A stretch of 37,719 nucleotides of DNA from Actinokineospora pegani (GTDB taxonomy: Bacteria > Actinomycetota > Actinomycetes > Mycobacteriales > Pseudonocardiaceae): positions 1 to 37,719 of the forward strand of contig NZ_WHOL01000079.1 in the NCBI RefSeq assembly GCF_009745975.1, read 5' to 3'. Numbering within the stretch: the stretch's first letter is position 1; the number at the start of each line of letters is the position of its first letter. Made by a program: the position numbers and the translations under genes. Shown piece after piece: positions 14,497-21,941 of the stretch. The notes under the pieces are model-generated. The model was not told where the DNA came from, did no database searches, and saw nothing but the letters and a program-made list of their open reading frames with translations.

Positions 14497-14512
14497 GCTA
14501 CTCGTCAGTAGC
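14497..14512. promoter_or_regulatory. Operator candidate in front of the acyl-CoA synthetase gene
   Basis: GCTAC-TCGTCA-GTAGC lies immediately upstream of the ribosome site (14490-14495, minus strand). Arms and spacing are identical to the dyad at 10227-10242 near the TetR gene. Confidence 0.65.
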
Positions 14513-14644
14513 ACCGTGCCGCACCGGGTGCGGGGCCGTCAACAAGGCGACCTACCGGCGGTGGGTATCGCTCACTTCCTCCCGCTTCCGGTGGATCTTT
14601 CTTGTCGTGTGCGCGCAAGGGGCGGGATTGTCGGTGGGCAGGCG

Positions 14645-14650
14645 CACAAT
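14645..14650 (+). promoter_or_regulatory. -10 box of a probable leaderless transcript
   Basis: CACAAT ends 6 bases before the GTG at 14657, which has no ribosome site of its own. No good -35 was found. Confidence 0.4.
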
Positions 14651-14656
14651 GCGCGG

Positions 14657-16252
14657 GTGCGGGATAGCGGGAGGGTCGTACTCGTCCCCGGGGCGGACGG
14701 CGCGGGGGTGGCCGTTGTGGACGGCGCCCCGGTCGCGGTCGACGACCTGGCCGGGTGGGTGGGGCAGGTGCAGCGCCGGTCCTCGCCGCGCTGGGTGCTG
14801 CCCTCGGTCGAGCAGCACTACCCGCCGCTGCTGGCCGCCGGGGTCCGGCTGGGCCGCTGCCACGACCTGGGCTTGACCGAGGCGGTGCTGCTGGCCTTCG
14901 CCGAGCGGCCGGGGCGCCCGCGCGGGGTCGAGGCGGCCTGGGCCAGGCTGCGCGGACTGCCCGAGCCCGAGGACCCGCGCCCGGTCACCCGGGGCGAGCA
15001 GCCCACCCTGTTCGAGGCCGCCCGCCCGGTCGTCGCCGTCGACCGGGTGCTGGCGGTGCTCGCCGACCAGGAGCGCCGCATCGCCGCGACCGCCCGCCCC
15101 GACCTGCTGCGCCTGCTGGTGGCCGCCGAGTCGGCGGGCGGGCTGGCCGCGGCGGAGATGACCCACGCGGGCCTGCCCTGGCGCGCCGAGGTCCACCTCG
15201 CGCTGCTGGCCGACATGCTCGGCCCGCGCCCGGCCCCCGGCAACCGCCCGGCCCGGCTGGCCGAGCTGGCCGCCCGGGTCTCGGTCGCCTTCGGCGGCCG
15301 CCCGGTCAACCCCGACCACCCGCCGAGCATCGTCAAGGCGTTCGCCAGGGAGGGGATCGAGGTCGAGTCGGCCCGCGCGTGGGTGCTCAAGGAGCTCGAC
15401 CACCCGGCCGTCGAGCCGCTGCTGGCCTACAAGGACCTGGCCAAGCTGTGGGTGGCGCACGGCTGGTCGTGGCTGGAGAGCTGGGTGTCGGACGGGCGCT
15501 TCCGCCCGGACTACGTCGTCGGCGGTGTCGTCTCCGGCCGCTGGGCGACCAGGGGCGGGGCGGCGTTGCAGTTGCCGAAGGTGCTGCGCCGGGCGGTCCG
15601 GGCCGACCCCGGCTGGTCGCTGGTGGTCGCCGACGCCGCCCAGCTCGAACCCCGCGTCCTCGGCGCCCTGTCCGGCGACCGGCGCTTCGCCGAGGTCGCC
15701 CGCGGTGAGGACCTCTACGCGGGCCTGGCCGCCGACGCCTTCGACGGCGACCGGGGGCGGGCCAAGATCGCGATGCTCTCGGCCATGTACGGCGGCACCT
15801 CCGGGGAGGCGGGCCCGCTGCTCGCGGTGCTGCGCAAGCGCTTCCCGGTGGCGGTGGAGTACGTGGAGCAGGCGGCCAGGGCGGGCGAGGCGGGCCGTGC
15901 CGTGCGCTCGCGCCTGGGCCGGACCTCCCCACCGGGCGAGGAGGACGTGGACGAGCGCCGGGCCAGGCAGTGGGGCCGGTTCACCCGCAACTTCGTGGTC
16001 CAGGCGTCAGCGGCGGACTGGGCCCTGACGATGCTGGCGTCGCTGCGCAGGCGGCTGTTCCAGACCGAGGCGCAGATCGTCTTCTTCCAGCACGACGAGG
16101 TGATCGTGCACTGCCCGCGGGACCTGGGCGAGTGGGTCGCCGCGGAGGTCTCCGCGGCGGCGGACGAGGCGTCCGCGCTGGTGTTCGCGGGCAGCGCCGT
16201 GCCCTTCCCGCTCCAGGCGTCCATTGTGGAGACCTACGCCGACGCGAAGTGA
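14657..16252 (+). CDS. Family-A DNA polymerase relative (actinobacterial 'bifunctional 3'-5' exonuclease/DNA polymerase')
   Basis: 531 residues, shorter than PolA, with no 5' nuclease domain. Palm motif A is VVADAAQLEPRVLGALSGD (D326), where Pol I has DYSQIELR. Motif B is DRGRAKIAMLSAMYGG (R366, K370, Y378), and motif C is VFFQHDEVIVH (H479, D480, E481), so the polymerase centre looks intact. At the motif-B position occupied by Phe762 in E. coli Pol I (the dNTP/ddNTP-selecting residue) this protein has Leu374. The N-terminal about 200 residues correspond to the exonuclease-like domain, but I see no convincing DEDD residues, so proofreading is doubtful. The GTG at 14657 is supported by a -10 box 6 bases upstream. 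The expected role is an accessory repair polymerase; it is not the main PolA. Confidence 0.88.
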   Translation: MRDSGRVVLVPGADGAGVAVVDGAPVAVDDLAGWVGQVQRRSSPRWVLPSVEQHYPPLLAAGVRLGRCHDLGLTEAVLLAFAERPGRPRGVEAAWARLRGLPEPEDPRPVTRGEQPTLFEAARPVVAVDRVLAVLADQERRIAATARPDLLRLLVAAESAGGLAAAEMTHAGLPWRAEVHLALLADMLGPRPAPGNRPARLAELAARVSVAFGGRPVNPDHPPSIVKAFAREGIEVESARAWVLKELDHPAVEPLLAYKDLAKLWVAHGWSWLESWVSDGRFRPDYVVGGVVSGRWATRGGAALQLPKVLRRAVRADPGWSLVVADAAQLEPRVLGALSGDRRFAEVARGEDLYAGLAADAFDGDRGRAKIAMLSAMYGGTSGEAGPLLAVLRKRFPVAVEYVEQAARAGEAGRAVRSRLGRTSPPGEEDVDERRARQWGRFTRNFVVQASAADWALTMLASLRRRLFQTEAQIVFFQHDEVIVHCPRDLGEWVAAEVSAAADEASALVFAGSAVPFPLQASIVETYADAK

Positions 16253-16520
16253 CTCGCACCCAGCGGTGCGCGCCGAGCGCGGTGTCGACCGCCCGCCAGC
16301 GCGCCGCGGCTCCAGGTGGCTCGACCACGAACGTGCGCTCGGCGGCGGCGGTCGCCAGGTCGGACACCGTGCGGGCGCGGTCCAGGCGGTCGGTGAACGC
16401 GCCCACCCACGGGCAGCGCACCACCGCCCCCGTGACCTGTGCCGTGTGGGCTGTGCGGGAGATGTTGGCCGAATCCGCCAACGACGTTCCTGTCACGCCA
16501 AGGCCCAACCATGGGAGCAC

Positions 16521-17549
16521 TCAGCGGGGCCGGTGCATCCGGGACAATCCGACAACGCACACCAAGCCGGCCAGCGCGGAGCCCGCCAGGGTCGGGACGA
16601 GCAGGCCCGTGCCCGTCGCGCCGAAGGCCAGCCCCACCGACCACGCCGTCAGCGCCAGCGCCGCGAACCCGAGCAGTCCGACCCCCACGCACAGCAGCGG
16701 CATCAGCCGCCACAGCTCCGGCGGGCGCAGCCGGGACGTGCGCGGCAGGCCCATCACCCCGTGCACGCCCAGGCCGGCCACCCCGAGGAGGACGGCGAGG
16801 GCGAACCACACCAGCAGCCGCGACGGCACTGGCCCCCCGGCGACCAGCAGCAGGAACCCGCCCACCAGCAGCCACCCGGCGCACCGGCGCAGCAGCAGCC
16901 ACAGCGCGATCCGCTGGGCACGGCCGAAGGGCACCTGCGGCCCGGGGTCTGCGCGGGCGGCGCGCACGCCCTCCAGTGTGGTCAGTCGGGCGCGGACCTC
17001 CCGGTTGCCCTGGTCCAGGCGCAGGGCGTCGATCAGGGCCCGTTTGGCCAGCGGGCGCTCGTCGGCCCAGAGCGCGGCGAGGCCCAGGATCTCGTGCGCG
17101 CGGGGCACGTCCGGGGCGACCTCGACGGCGCGGCGGGCGGCGGTCAGCGCCTCCAGCGGGGCGCGCGGGCCGTAGGCCTCGGCGAGGGCGACGTGCGCGC
17201 GCCAGTCCTCGGGGTCGCGCCGGGCCGCCTCGCGGGCGGAGACGGTGGCCTCGTCGTAGCGGCCCAGCTCGCCCAGCGCCAGGCTGGCCAGCCGGTGCGC
17301 CCAGGACCGCTCACCGAGGGTGATGGCCCGCTTCGCCGCGTCCAGGCACTGCTCGGCCTGCCCGGCGTCGAGCAGCGCGGCGGCCAGGCGGCACCAGGCG
17401 GCGGGGTTGTCCGGGTACGCGACGACGACCGGCCGCAGCAGGCTGATCGCCTCCTCGGGCCGTCCGGCGGCGGTCAGCTGCGCGGCCTCGAACAGGACGG
17501 CGTCGATCGGCGCACCCCGGTCGACCGGCTCTCCGATCGGATCGGCCAT
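16521..17549 (-). CDS. TPR-repeat membrane protein
   Basis: 342 residues. Residues about 15-205 are tandem tetratricopeptide-like repeats (AAQLTAAGRPEEAISLLRPV, RLAAALLDAGQAEQCLDAAK, LALGELGRYDEATVSAREA, LAEAYGPRAPLEALTAARRA, LGLAALWADERPLAKRALID). These are followed by about four hydrophobic helices (about 215-335: WLLVGGFLLLVAG, LLVWFALAVLLGVAGLGVHG, LCVGVGLLGFAALALTAWSV, LVPTLAGSALAGLVCVVGL). The TPR part probably faces the cytosol and binds a partner; function unknown. The ATG follows GGGAGG by 4 bases. A frame beginning right after its stop continues into antisense of the polymerase gene and is probably not real. Confidence 0.85.
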   Translation of the reverse strand: MADPIGEPVDRGAPIDAVLFEAAQLTAAGRPEEAISLLRPVVVAYPDNPAAWCRLAAALLDAGQAEQCLDAAKRAITLGERSWAHRLASLALGELGRYDEATVSAREAARRDPEDWRAHVALAEAYGPRAPLEALTAARRAVEVAPDVPRAHEILGLAALWADERPLAKRALIDALRLDQGNREVRARLTTLEGVRAARADPGPQVPFGRAQRIALWLLLRRCAGWLLVGGFLLLVAGGPVPSRLLVWFALAVLLGVAGLGVHGVMGLPRTSRLRPPELWRLMPLLCVGVGLLGFAALALTAWSVGLAFGATGTGLLVPTLAGSALAGLVCVVGLSRMHRPR

Positions 17550-17707
17550 CGCACCTCCCGCCCTCGCCGCGCCCAGTGTGTCAAGCCGCTGTTCAGGTCA
17601 GGCTGCGACGCGCCCGACCTGGGACGACCGTAACCACCGGCTCCCCTCCGAAATGAACCCGTCCCAGCGACCGCCGAACGGGTGATCATGTGTCACCCGG
17701 AAACCAT

Positions 17708-17724
17708 CTTGTCTCGAAGACAAG
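17708..17724. promoter_or_regulatory. Palindrome in the TPR/MFS divergent region
   Basis: CTTGTCT-CGA-AGACAAG, perfect 7-base arms, 75 bases upstream of the exporter gene and 159 from the TPR gene. A plausible site for a local or distant repressor; no regulator gene is adjacent. Confidence 0.45.
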
Positions 17725-17786
17725 GCCTTGACCAGCAGGTTCCCCCGAGTGGCGCAAGCCATGCAGATGAGCCGTCCGGTCATCCC

Positions 17787-17792
17787 TAGACT
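17787..17792 (+). promoter_or_regulatory. -10 box of a probable leaderless transcript
   Basis: TAGACT ends 6 bases before the GTG at 17799, placing the transcription start at the start codon. No good -35 is seen. Confidence 0.5.
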
Positions 17793-17798
17793 GATCGG

Positions 17799-19220
17799 GT
17801 GTATCCGCCGCGACGGGCAAGGAAGCCCCGGCTCGCCTTGATCCTGGGCGGGCTCGCCGCGTTCGGCCCGCTCTCGATCGACATGTACCTGCCCGCCTTC
17901 CCAGACCTGGCCCGGACCCTGGGCGCCTCCGAGTCGATGGTGCAGCTCACCCTGACCGCGTTCATGGTCGGCCTGGCGGCGGGCCAGGTGGTGGCCGGGC
18001 CGCTGTCGGACTCCTTCGGCAGGCGGCGGCCGCTGCTGGTCGGCCTGGTGCTCTACACGGCGAGCTCGCTGGTCTGCGCGGTGGCGCCGTCGATCGAGGC
18101 GCTGGCGGCGCTGCGGCTGGCGCAGGGCGTCAGCGCCGGGGCGGGCATCGTGATCGCGCGCGCGGCGGTGCGCGACCTGTACTCCGGCACCGAGATGGCG
18201 CAGTTCTTCTCCATGCTGATGCTGGTCAACGGGCTCGGCCCGATGCTGGCGCCGGTCATCGGCGGGCAGGTGCTGCGGGTCAGCGCGTGGCCGGGGGTGT
18301 TCGTCGTGCTGGCCGGGTTCGGGGTGCTGCTGCTGGTCGCCTCGGCGCTGGGCCTGCCGGAGACGCTGCCGCGCGACCGCAGGAGACCGGCGCGGGTGGG
18401 CGGCATCGCCCGCACCTACGCGCGCATCGCGACCGACCGCACGTTCATGGCCTACGCCCTGTCGGCCGGGTTCTCCATGGGCGCGATGTTCGCCTACATC
18501 TCCGGCTCGTCGTTCGTGCTGCAGGGCATCCACGGCATGAGCCCGCAGGGGTTCAGCCTGGTGTTCGCGGTCAACGCGCTCGGGATCATGGCCCTGTCGC
18601 AGGGCAACCGGGTGCTGCTGCGCCGGTTCAGCCCGCGCAGGCTGCTCAGCTCCGGCCTGTGGGCCTCGGCGGTGGGCGGGCTGGTCGTGCTGGCCTCCGC
18701 GCTGCTGGACCTGGGGCTGCCCGTGCTGCTGCCCGGCCTGTTCGTCGTGGTCGCCAGCGTGGGCGTGGTCAGCCCGAACTGCGCGGCGCTCGCCCTGGCC
18801 GACCACGGCCGCCGGGCCGGGGCCGCGGCGGCGCTGCTGGGGCTGCTGCAGTTCCTGTTCGGCGGGCTGGCCGCCCCGCTGGTCGGCCTGGGCGGCAACG
18901 GCACGGCGCTGCCGATGGCCGTGGTCATCGCCGTGCTGTCGGTGGCGGGCGTGGTGACCTTCGCCGCCACCCGGCCGACCCGGCGCAGGCCAGGCCGCTA
19001 CGTCGCCTTCCGCGAGGCGGAGACGATGGAGATCGAGGTCCCGCTCGGCGGCCTGGGCCCCGGGCTAGCGAAGCCCGCGCCAGAGCGGGCGCAGGACGGT
19101 GGAGGCGAGGACGGCGAAGGGGGACTCGGCCCGGCGCCGGGCTTCCGGGGCCGATTCCGGGGAGAGTCGGTACGCGAGGTTGAGCGCCCGGCGCGCGGTG
19201 TCCGGGACGAGCACCCGTAG
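17799..19220 (+). CDS. Bcr/CflA-type multidrug efflux MFS transporter
   Basis: 473 residues with about 12 membrane segments over the first about 395. DHA1/Bcr-CflA marks: the first-helix signature FGPLSIDMYLPAFPDLARTL, motif A GPLSDSFGRRRPLLVGLV in loop 2-3, LRLAQGVSAGAGIVIARAAV (helix 4) and LMLVNGLGPMLAPVIGG (helix 5). It should export small drug-like molecules by proton antiport. It starts at GTG 17799 as an apparently leaderless mRNA. The last about 50 residues form a Gly/Glu/Arg-rich tail encoded opposite the 3' end of the reductase gene (156-base convergent overlap); the tail is not typical of the family and may be fortuitous read-out rather than conserved. Confidence 0.9.
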   Translation: MYPPRRARKPRLALILGGLAAFGPLSIDMYLPAFPDLARTLGASESMVQLTLTAFMVGLAAGQVVAGPLSDSFGRRRPLLVGLVLYTASSLVCAVAPSIEALAALRLAQGVSAGAGIVIARAAVRDLYSGTEMAQFFSMLMLVNGLGPMLAPVIGGQVLRVSAWPGVFVVLAGFGVLLLVASALGLPETLPRDRRRPARVGGIARTYARIATDRTFMAYALSAGFSMGAMFAYISGSSFVLQGIHGMSPQGFSLVFAVNALGIMALSQGNRVLLRRFSPRRLLSSGLWASAVGGLVVLASALLDLGLPVLLPGLFVVVASVGVVSPNCAALALADHGRRAGAAAALLGLLQFLFGGLAAPLVGLGGNGTALPMAVVIAVLSVAGVVTFAATRPTRRRPGRYVAFREAETMEIEVPLGGLGPGLAKPAPERAQDGGGEDGEGGLGPAPGFRGRFRGESVREVERPARGVRDEHP

Positions 19221-20972
19221 CACCTCCATGGCCAGGCCCTCCGGCCGCTGCACCACGTCGCCGCCCCCGCGCATGGCGCGCAGCACCATCCGCGCCGCGC
19301 TGCGCGGGCTGGCCGCGGGCAGCGCCGAGTAGAACTTCGTCGCGCCGATCATCGGGGTGCGGACCAGCGGCATCCGCACCGAGGTCACGCTCACCCCGTC
19401 GGCGAGCAGCTCGCGGCCCGCGGCCCGGCCGAACGCCTCCAGGGCGCCCTTGGAGGCCAGGTAGGCGGCGAACCTCGGGGTGTCGGACTGCAGGCCCATC
19501 GTGGTCACGTTGACCACCCGGCCGAACCCGCGCGCCCGCATCCCGGGCAGCAGGCCCAGGGTCAGCCGCAGCGGGCCGAAGTAGTTCAGCGCCATCGTGC
19601 GCTCGTAGTCGTGCAGCCGGTCGACCGACAGGTGCACCGACCGGCGGATGGACCGGCCCGCGTTGTTCACCAGCACGTCGACCACGCCCAGCTCCTTGAC
19701 CAGGGCGGCGACGGCGTCGCCGTCGGTCAGGTCGCACGGGTGGACCTCGGCGGCGCCGCCACCGGCCTCGACCGCCGCGCGGACCCGGTCCAGCTCCTCG
19801 GCCCGGCGCGCGACCAGCAGCACCGTCGCCCCCTCCGCCGCCGCGGCCAGGGCGGTGGCCTCGCCGATGCCCGACGACGCCCCCGTCACCACGACGCGGC
19901 GCCCGCGCAGCGAGTCCGCCCGCACCCAGGCCCGGTCCGGGTCCAGGTGCCGCTCCCAGTAGCGCACCAGCGGCTCGGCGTACTCGGCGAACGGCGGCAG
20001 CTCCACCCCGCTGCCCGCGAGCGCGACCTGGGTCGCCCCGGTCTCGAACTCGGTGGGGATGTCCAGGTGCGCCACGACCTGCGCGGGCACGCCCAGCTCG
20101 GCCAGCACCGCGGCGGCGGGCTCCGGGACCGACCGCACCGGGGGCAGCCGCACCGGCAGGGTCGCGGCGATCCGCGGCGCCCCGACGACGGCGGCGAGCG
20201 CGTTGTAGACCTCGCGCACGGGCTGCCCGCCCTGTTCGGCGAGGTGGTAGGTGGCCCCGGACGGGGCGTCGAGATGCATCAGGTGCGCGAGGGCGTCGAC
20301 GACGTAGTCGACCGGGACGACGTTGGTCCGGCCCAGGTCGGGCAGCACCAGCGGCAGCGCCCTGGGCAGCCGCGCCAGCCGGGCCAGCGCGGGCAGGAAG
20401 TAGTACGGGCCGTCGACCTTGTCCATCTCGCCGGTGCGCGAGTCGCCGACGACCGCGGCGGGCCGGTAGACCCGGAACGCGACGTCGTCCTGCTCGCGGA
20501 CCAGGCGCTCCGCGGCGAACTTCGTCCCGTGGTACGGGCTGTGGTGGCGCTGGCCGAGGTCGAAGTCGGACTCGGCGAAGCGCCCCCGGTGATCGCCCGC
20601 GACCGCGATGGACGACACGTGGTGCAGCAGGCCCGCGCGGTTGGCCGCGGCGAAGGCCAGCACGTTGGCCGTGCCGGTGACGTTGGCGGCGTGGTTGGCC
20701 TCGGCGGGGGCGGTGAGGTCGTAGACCGCGGCGAGGTGCACGACGTGGTCGACCGGTCCGGGCAGCGCCCCCGGCCCGAGGCCCAGCCCGGGCTCGGTGA
20801 TGTCGCCGGGGACCGCGACCACTGACGCGGGCCACCCCCTGGCCTCGAACTTGGCCATCGATTCGGGGCGGACCAGGGCGTGCACCCGGTCGCAGTCCGG
20901 TCGGGCGATGAGCCGCTCCACCAGTCCGCGACCCAGGAACCCGGTCGCGCCGGTGACGAAGTAGGTAGCCAT
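19065..20972 (-). CDS. Two-domain fatty acyl-CoA reductase (AcrA1/alcohol-forming FAR type)
   Basis: 635 residues with two fused NAD(P)-binding domains. Domain 1 (1 to about 340) is a thioester-reductase/epimerase type: TGATGFLG (7-14), VVHLAAVYDL, HVSSIAVAGDH and catalytic YHGTK (Y147, K151). Domain 2 (about 355-635) is a classical SDR: TGASSGIG (363-370), VLVNNAGRS, YLASK (Y504, K508) and a C-terminal hydrophobic tail. This architecture and length match mycobacterial AcrA1 (Rv3391) and the Marinobacter fatty acyl-CoA reductases, which reduce acyl-CoA to aldehyde and then alcohol for wax esters. The start is ATG 20972, 6 bases after AGGAGG; an ATG at 20990 is possible. No wax-ester synthase is in the window. 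It ends overlapping the exporter gene tail. Confidence 0.9.
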   Translation of the reverse strand: MATYFVTGATGFLGRGLVERLIARPDCDRVHALVRPESMAKFEARGWPASVVAVPGDITEPGLGLGPGALPGPVDHVVHLAAVYDLTAPAEANHAANVTGTANVLAFAAANRAGLLHHVSSIAVAGDHRGRFAESDFDLGQRHHSPYHGTKFAAERLVREQDDVAFRVYRPAAVVGDSRTGEMDKVDGPYYFLPALARLARLPRALPLVLPDLGRTNVVPVDYVVDALAHLMHLDAPSGATYHLAEQGGQPVREVYNALAAVVGAPRIAATLPVRLPPVRSVPEPAAAVLAELGVPAQVVAHLDIPTEFETGATQVALAGSGVELPPFAEYAEPLVRYWERHLDPDRAWVRADSLRGRRVVVTGASSGIGEATALAAAAEGATVLLVARRAEELDRVRAAVEAGGGAAEVHPCDLTDGDAVAALVKELGVVDVLVNNAGRSIRRSVHLSVDRLHDYERTMALNYFGPLRLTLGLLPGMRARGFGRVVNVTTMGLQSDTPRFAAYLASKGALEAFGRAAGRELLADGVSVTSVRMPLVRTPMIGATKFYSALPAASPRSAARMVLRAMRGGGDVVQRPEGLAMEVLRVLVPDTARRALNLAYRLSPESAPEARRRAESPFAVLASTVLRPLWRGLR

Positions 20973-20992
20973 GCCGTGCCTCCTCGACACGG

Positions 20993-21020
20993 ATTCTGTC
21001 AGTATCTACTCCTGGGTCAA
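20993..21020 (-). promoter_or_regulatory. Promoter candidate for the acyl-CoA reductase gene
   Basis: Minus strand: TTGACC (-35, 21020-21015), 16-base spacer, CAGAAT (-10, 20998-20993), 21 bases upstream of the start codon and just ahead of the AGGAGG site. The spacer contains AGTA-TC-TACT. Confidence 0.45.
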
Positions 21021-21033
21021 GCGGTCCGGCCGC

Positions 21034-21234
21034 TCAGTTCGGCTCGATCGAGGCGTCGACCGCCGCGTCGCGCAGCGCCGCCCGCAGCCTGCCGACGTCC
21101 AGCGGCGACAGGATCGCCGTCTCCCCCGGCGGCGACACCAGCACCACCTTCCCCGCCCGCGCGAACACCGTGACCTCGCGTTTGCGCCCCGCGAGATCAC
21201 GACAGCCCACGACCCACTCCTGATGACCGCCCAC
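21034..21234 (-). CDS. Small conserved-looking protein of unknown function
   Basis: 66 residues: an N-terminal EWVVGCRDLAGRKREVTVFA, two short strands (GKVVLVSPPGETAILSPL) and a helix (DVGRLRAALRDAAVDASIE). It is soluble, with no signal or membrane helix. The GTG start follows GGGAGG by 6 bases, and the compact fold-like pattern supports a real gene. I do not recognise a named family. It lies just upstream of the reductase gene on the same strand, 44 bases before that gene's promoter candidate ends. Confidence 0.6.
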   Translation of the reverse strand: MGGHQEWVVGCRDLAGRKREVTVFARAGKVVLVSPPGETAILSPLDVGRLRAALRDAAVDASIEPN

Positions 21235-21427
21235 CCGGCGCCTCCCCTCCCCGTCGACGTCCGACCCATCGCTCGGAACCCGTCACTGTTCTCGACGCGT
21301 TCGGTAACGAGTGGTGACGCGAGCAGGTCACGGGATAACCGAAGATTCCAAGATCGCGCGATATCGAGCCAGGGATTGACCACCTTCCTACTACCCGGGG
21401 GTGACGCCAGGTGACCGGTCGGCGCGG

Positions 21428-21433
21428 CAGACT
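21428..21433 (+). promoter_or_regulatory. -10 box of a probable leaderless transcript
   Basis: CAGACT ends 7 bases before the GTG at 21441; there is no ribosome site between them. Confidence 0.4.
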
Positions 21434-21440
21434 GGGCCTT

Positions 21441-21941
21441 GTGAGCGACGTCGAGGAACACAGGCTGCGGGCGCCGGCGAACCTGGTCAGCCCGAGGGCG
21501 AAGGGGCTCTGGGCGCTGCGCGCGGGCCTGGGGTGGCTGGTCGTGCTGGTCGGCCAGGCGGTGCCGCTGGTGCTGTCGGCCGCGGCACGGCCCTGGCTGG
21601 TCGCCACGCTGGCGGCCACCGCCGTGCTGGGCGTGGCGCACACGGCGGTCATGCCGTGGTGGCGCTACCGGGTGCACCGGTGGGAGACCACAGCGGACGC
21701 GGTGTTCACCCGCGCCGGGTGGGCCACCCAGGAGTGGCGGCTGGCCCCGGTGTCGCGGGTGCAGACCGTCGACACCGCGCGCGGGCCGCTGCAGCAGCTC
21801 TTCGGGCTGGCCACGGTCACCGTGACCACGGCGTCGGCACAGGGCCCGGTCACCATCGAGGGTCTCGACGAGGCCGTCGCCGCCCGCATCGTCGACGAGC
21901 TGACCGCCACCACCCAGGCCACCCGGGGCGACGCGACGTGA
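21441..21941 (+). CDS. Bacterial PH-domain membrane protein (YdbS-like)
   Basis: 166 residues. Two membrane helices (about 25-45 WLVVLVGQAVPLVL and 50-68 WLVATLAATAVLGV) are followed by one bacterial PH domain (bPH_2, PF03703 type): YRVHRWETTADAVFTRAGW, then VSRVQTVDTARGPLQQLFGL and ATVTVTTAS. The pattern R-x-Q-x-V-x-x-x-x-G-P-L-x-Q-x-F-G-L is diagnostic. It pairs with the next gene (4-base GTGA overlap), as in B. subtilis ydbS-ydbT, implicated in resistance to some antimicrobial peptides. The role here is unknown. The GTG at 21441 is preferred over 21411 because of the -10 box placement. Confidence 0.88.
   Translation: MSDVEEHRLRAPANLVSPRAKGLWALRAGLGWLVVLVGQAVPLVLSAAARPWLVATLAATAVLGVAHTAVMPWWRYRVHRWETTADAVFTRAGWATQEWRLAPVSRVQTVDTARGPLQQLFGLATVTVTTASAQGPVTIEGLDEAVAARIVDELTATTQATRGDAT

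Noticed and set aside
15981-16520. Frame starting with GTG directly after the TPR gene stop
   Set aside because: The first about 85 residues look plausible, but the frame continues 272 bases antisense into the polymerase gene and turns into Arg/Pro-rich shadow; no family recognised.
17799-19220. MFS exporter tail as a fused C-terminal domain
   Set aside because: The last about 50 residues lie opposite the reductase gene and are low-complexity Gly/Glu/Arg; no domain is recognisable.
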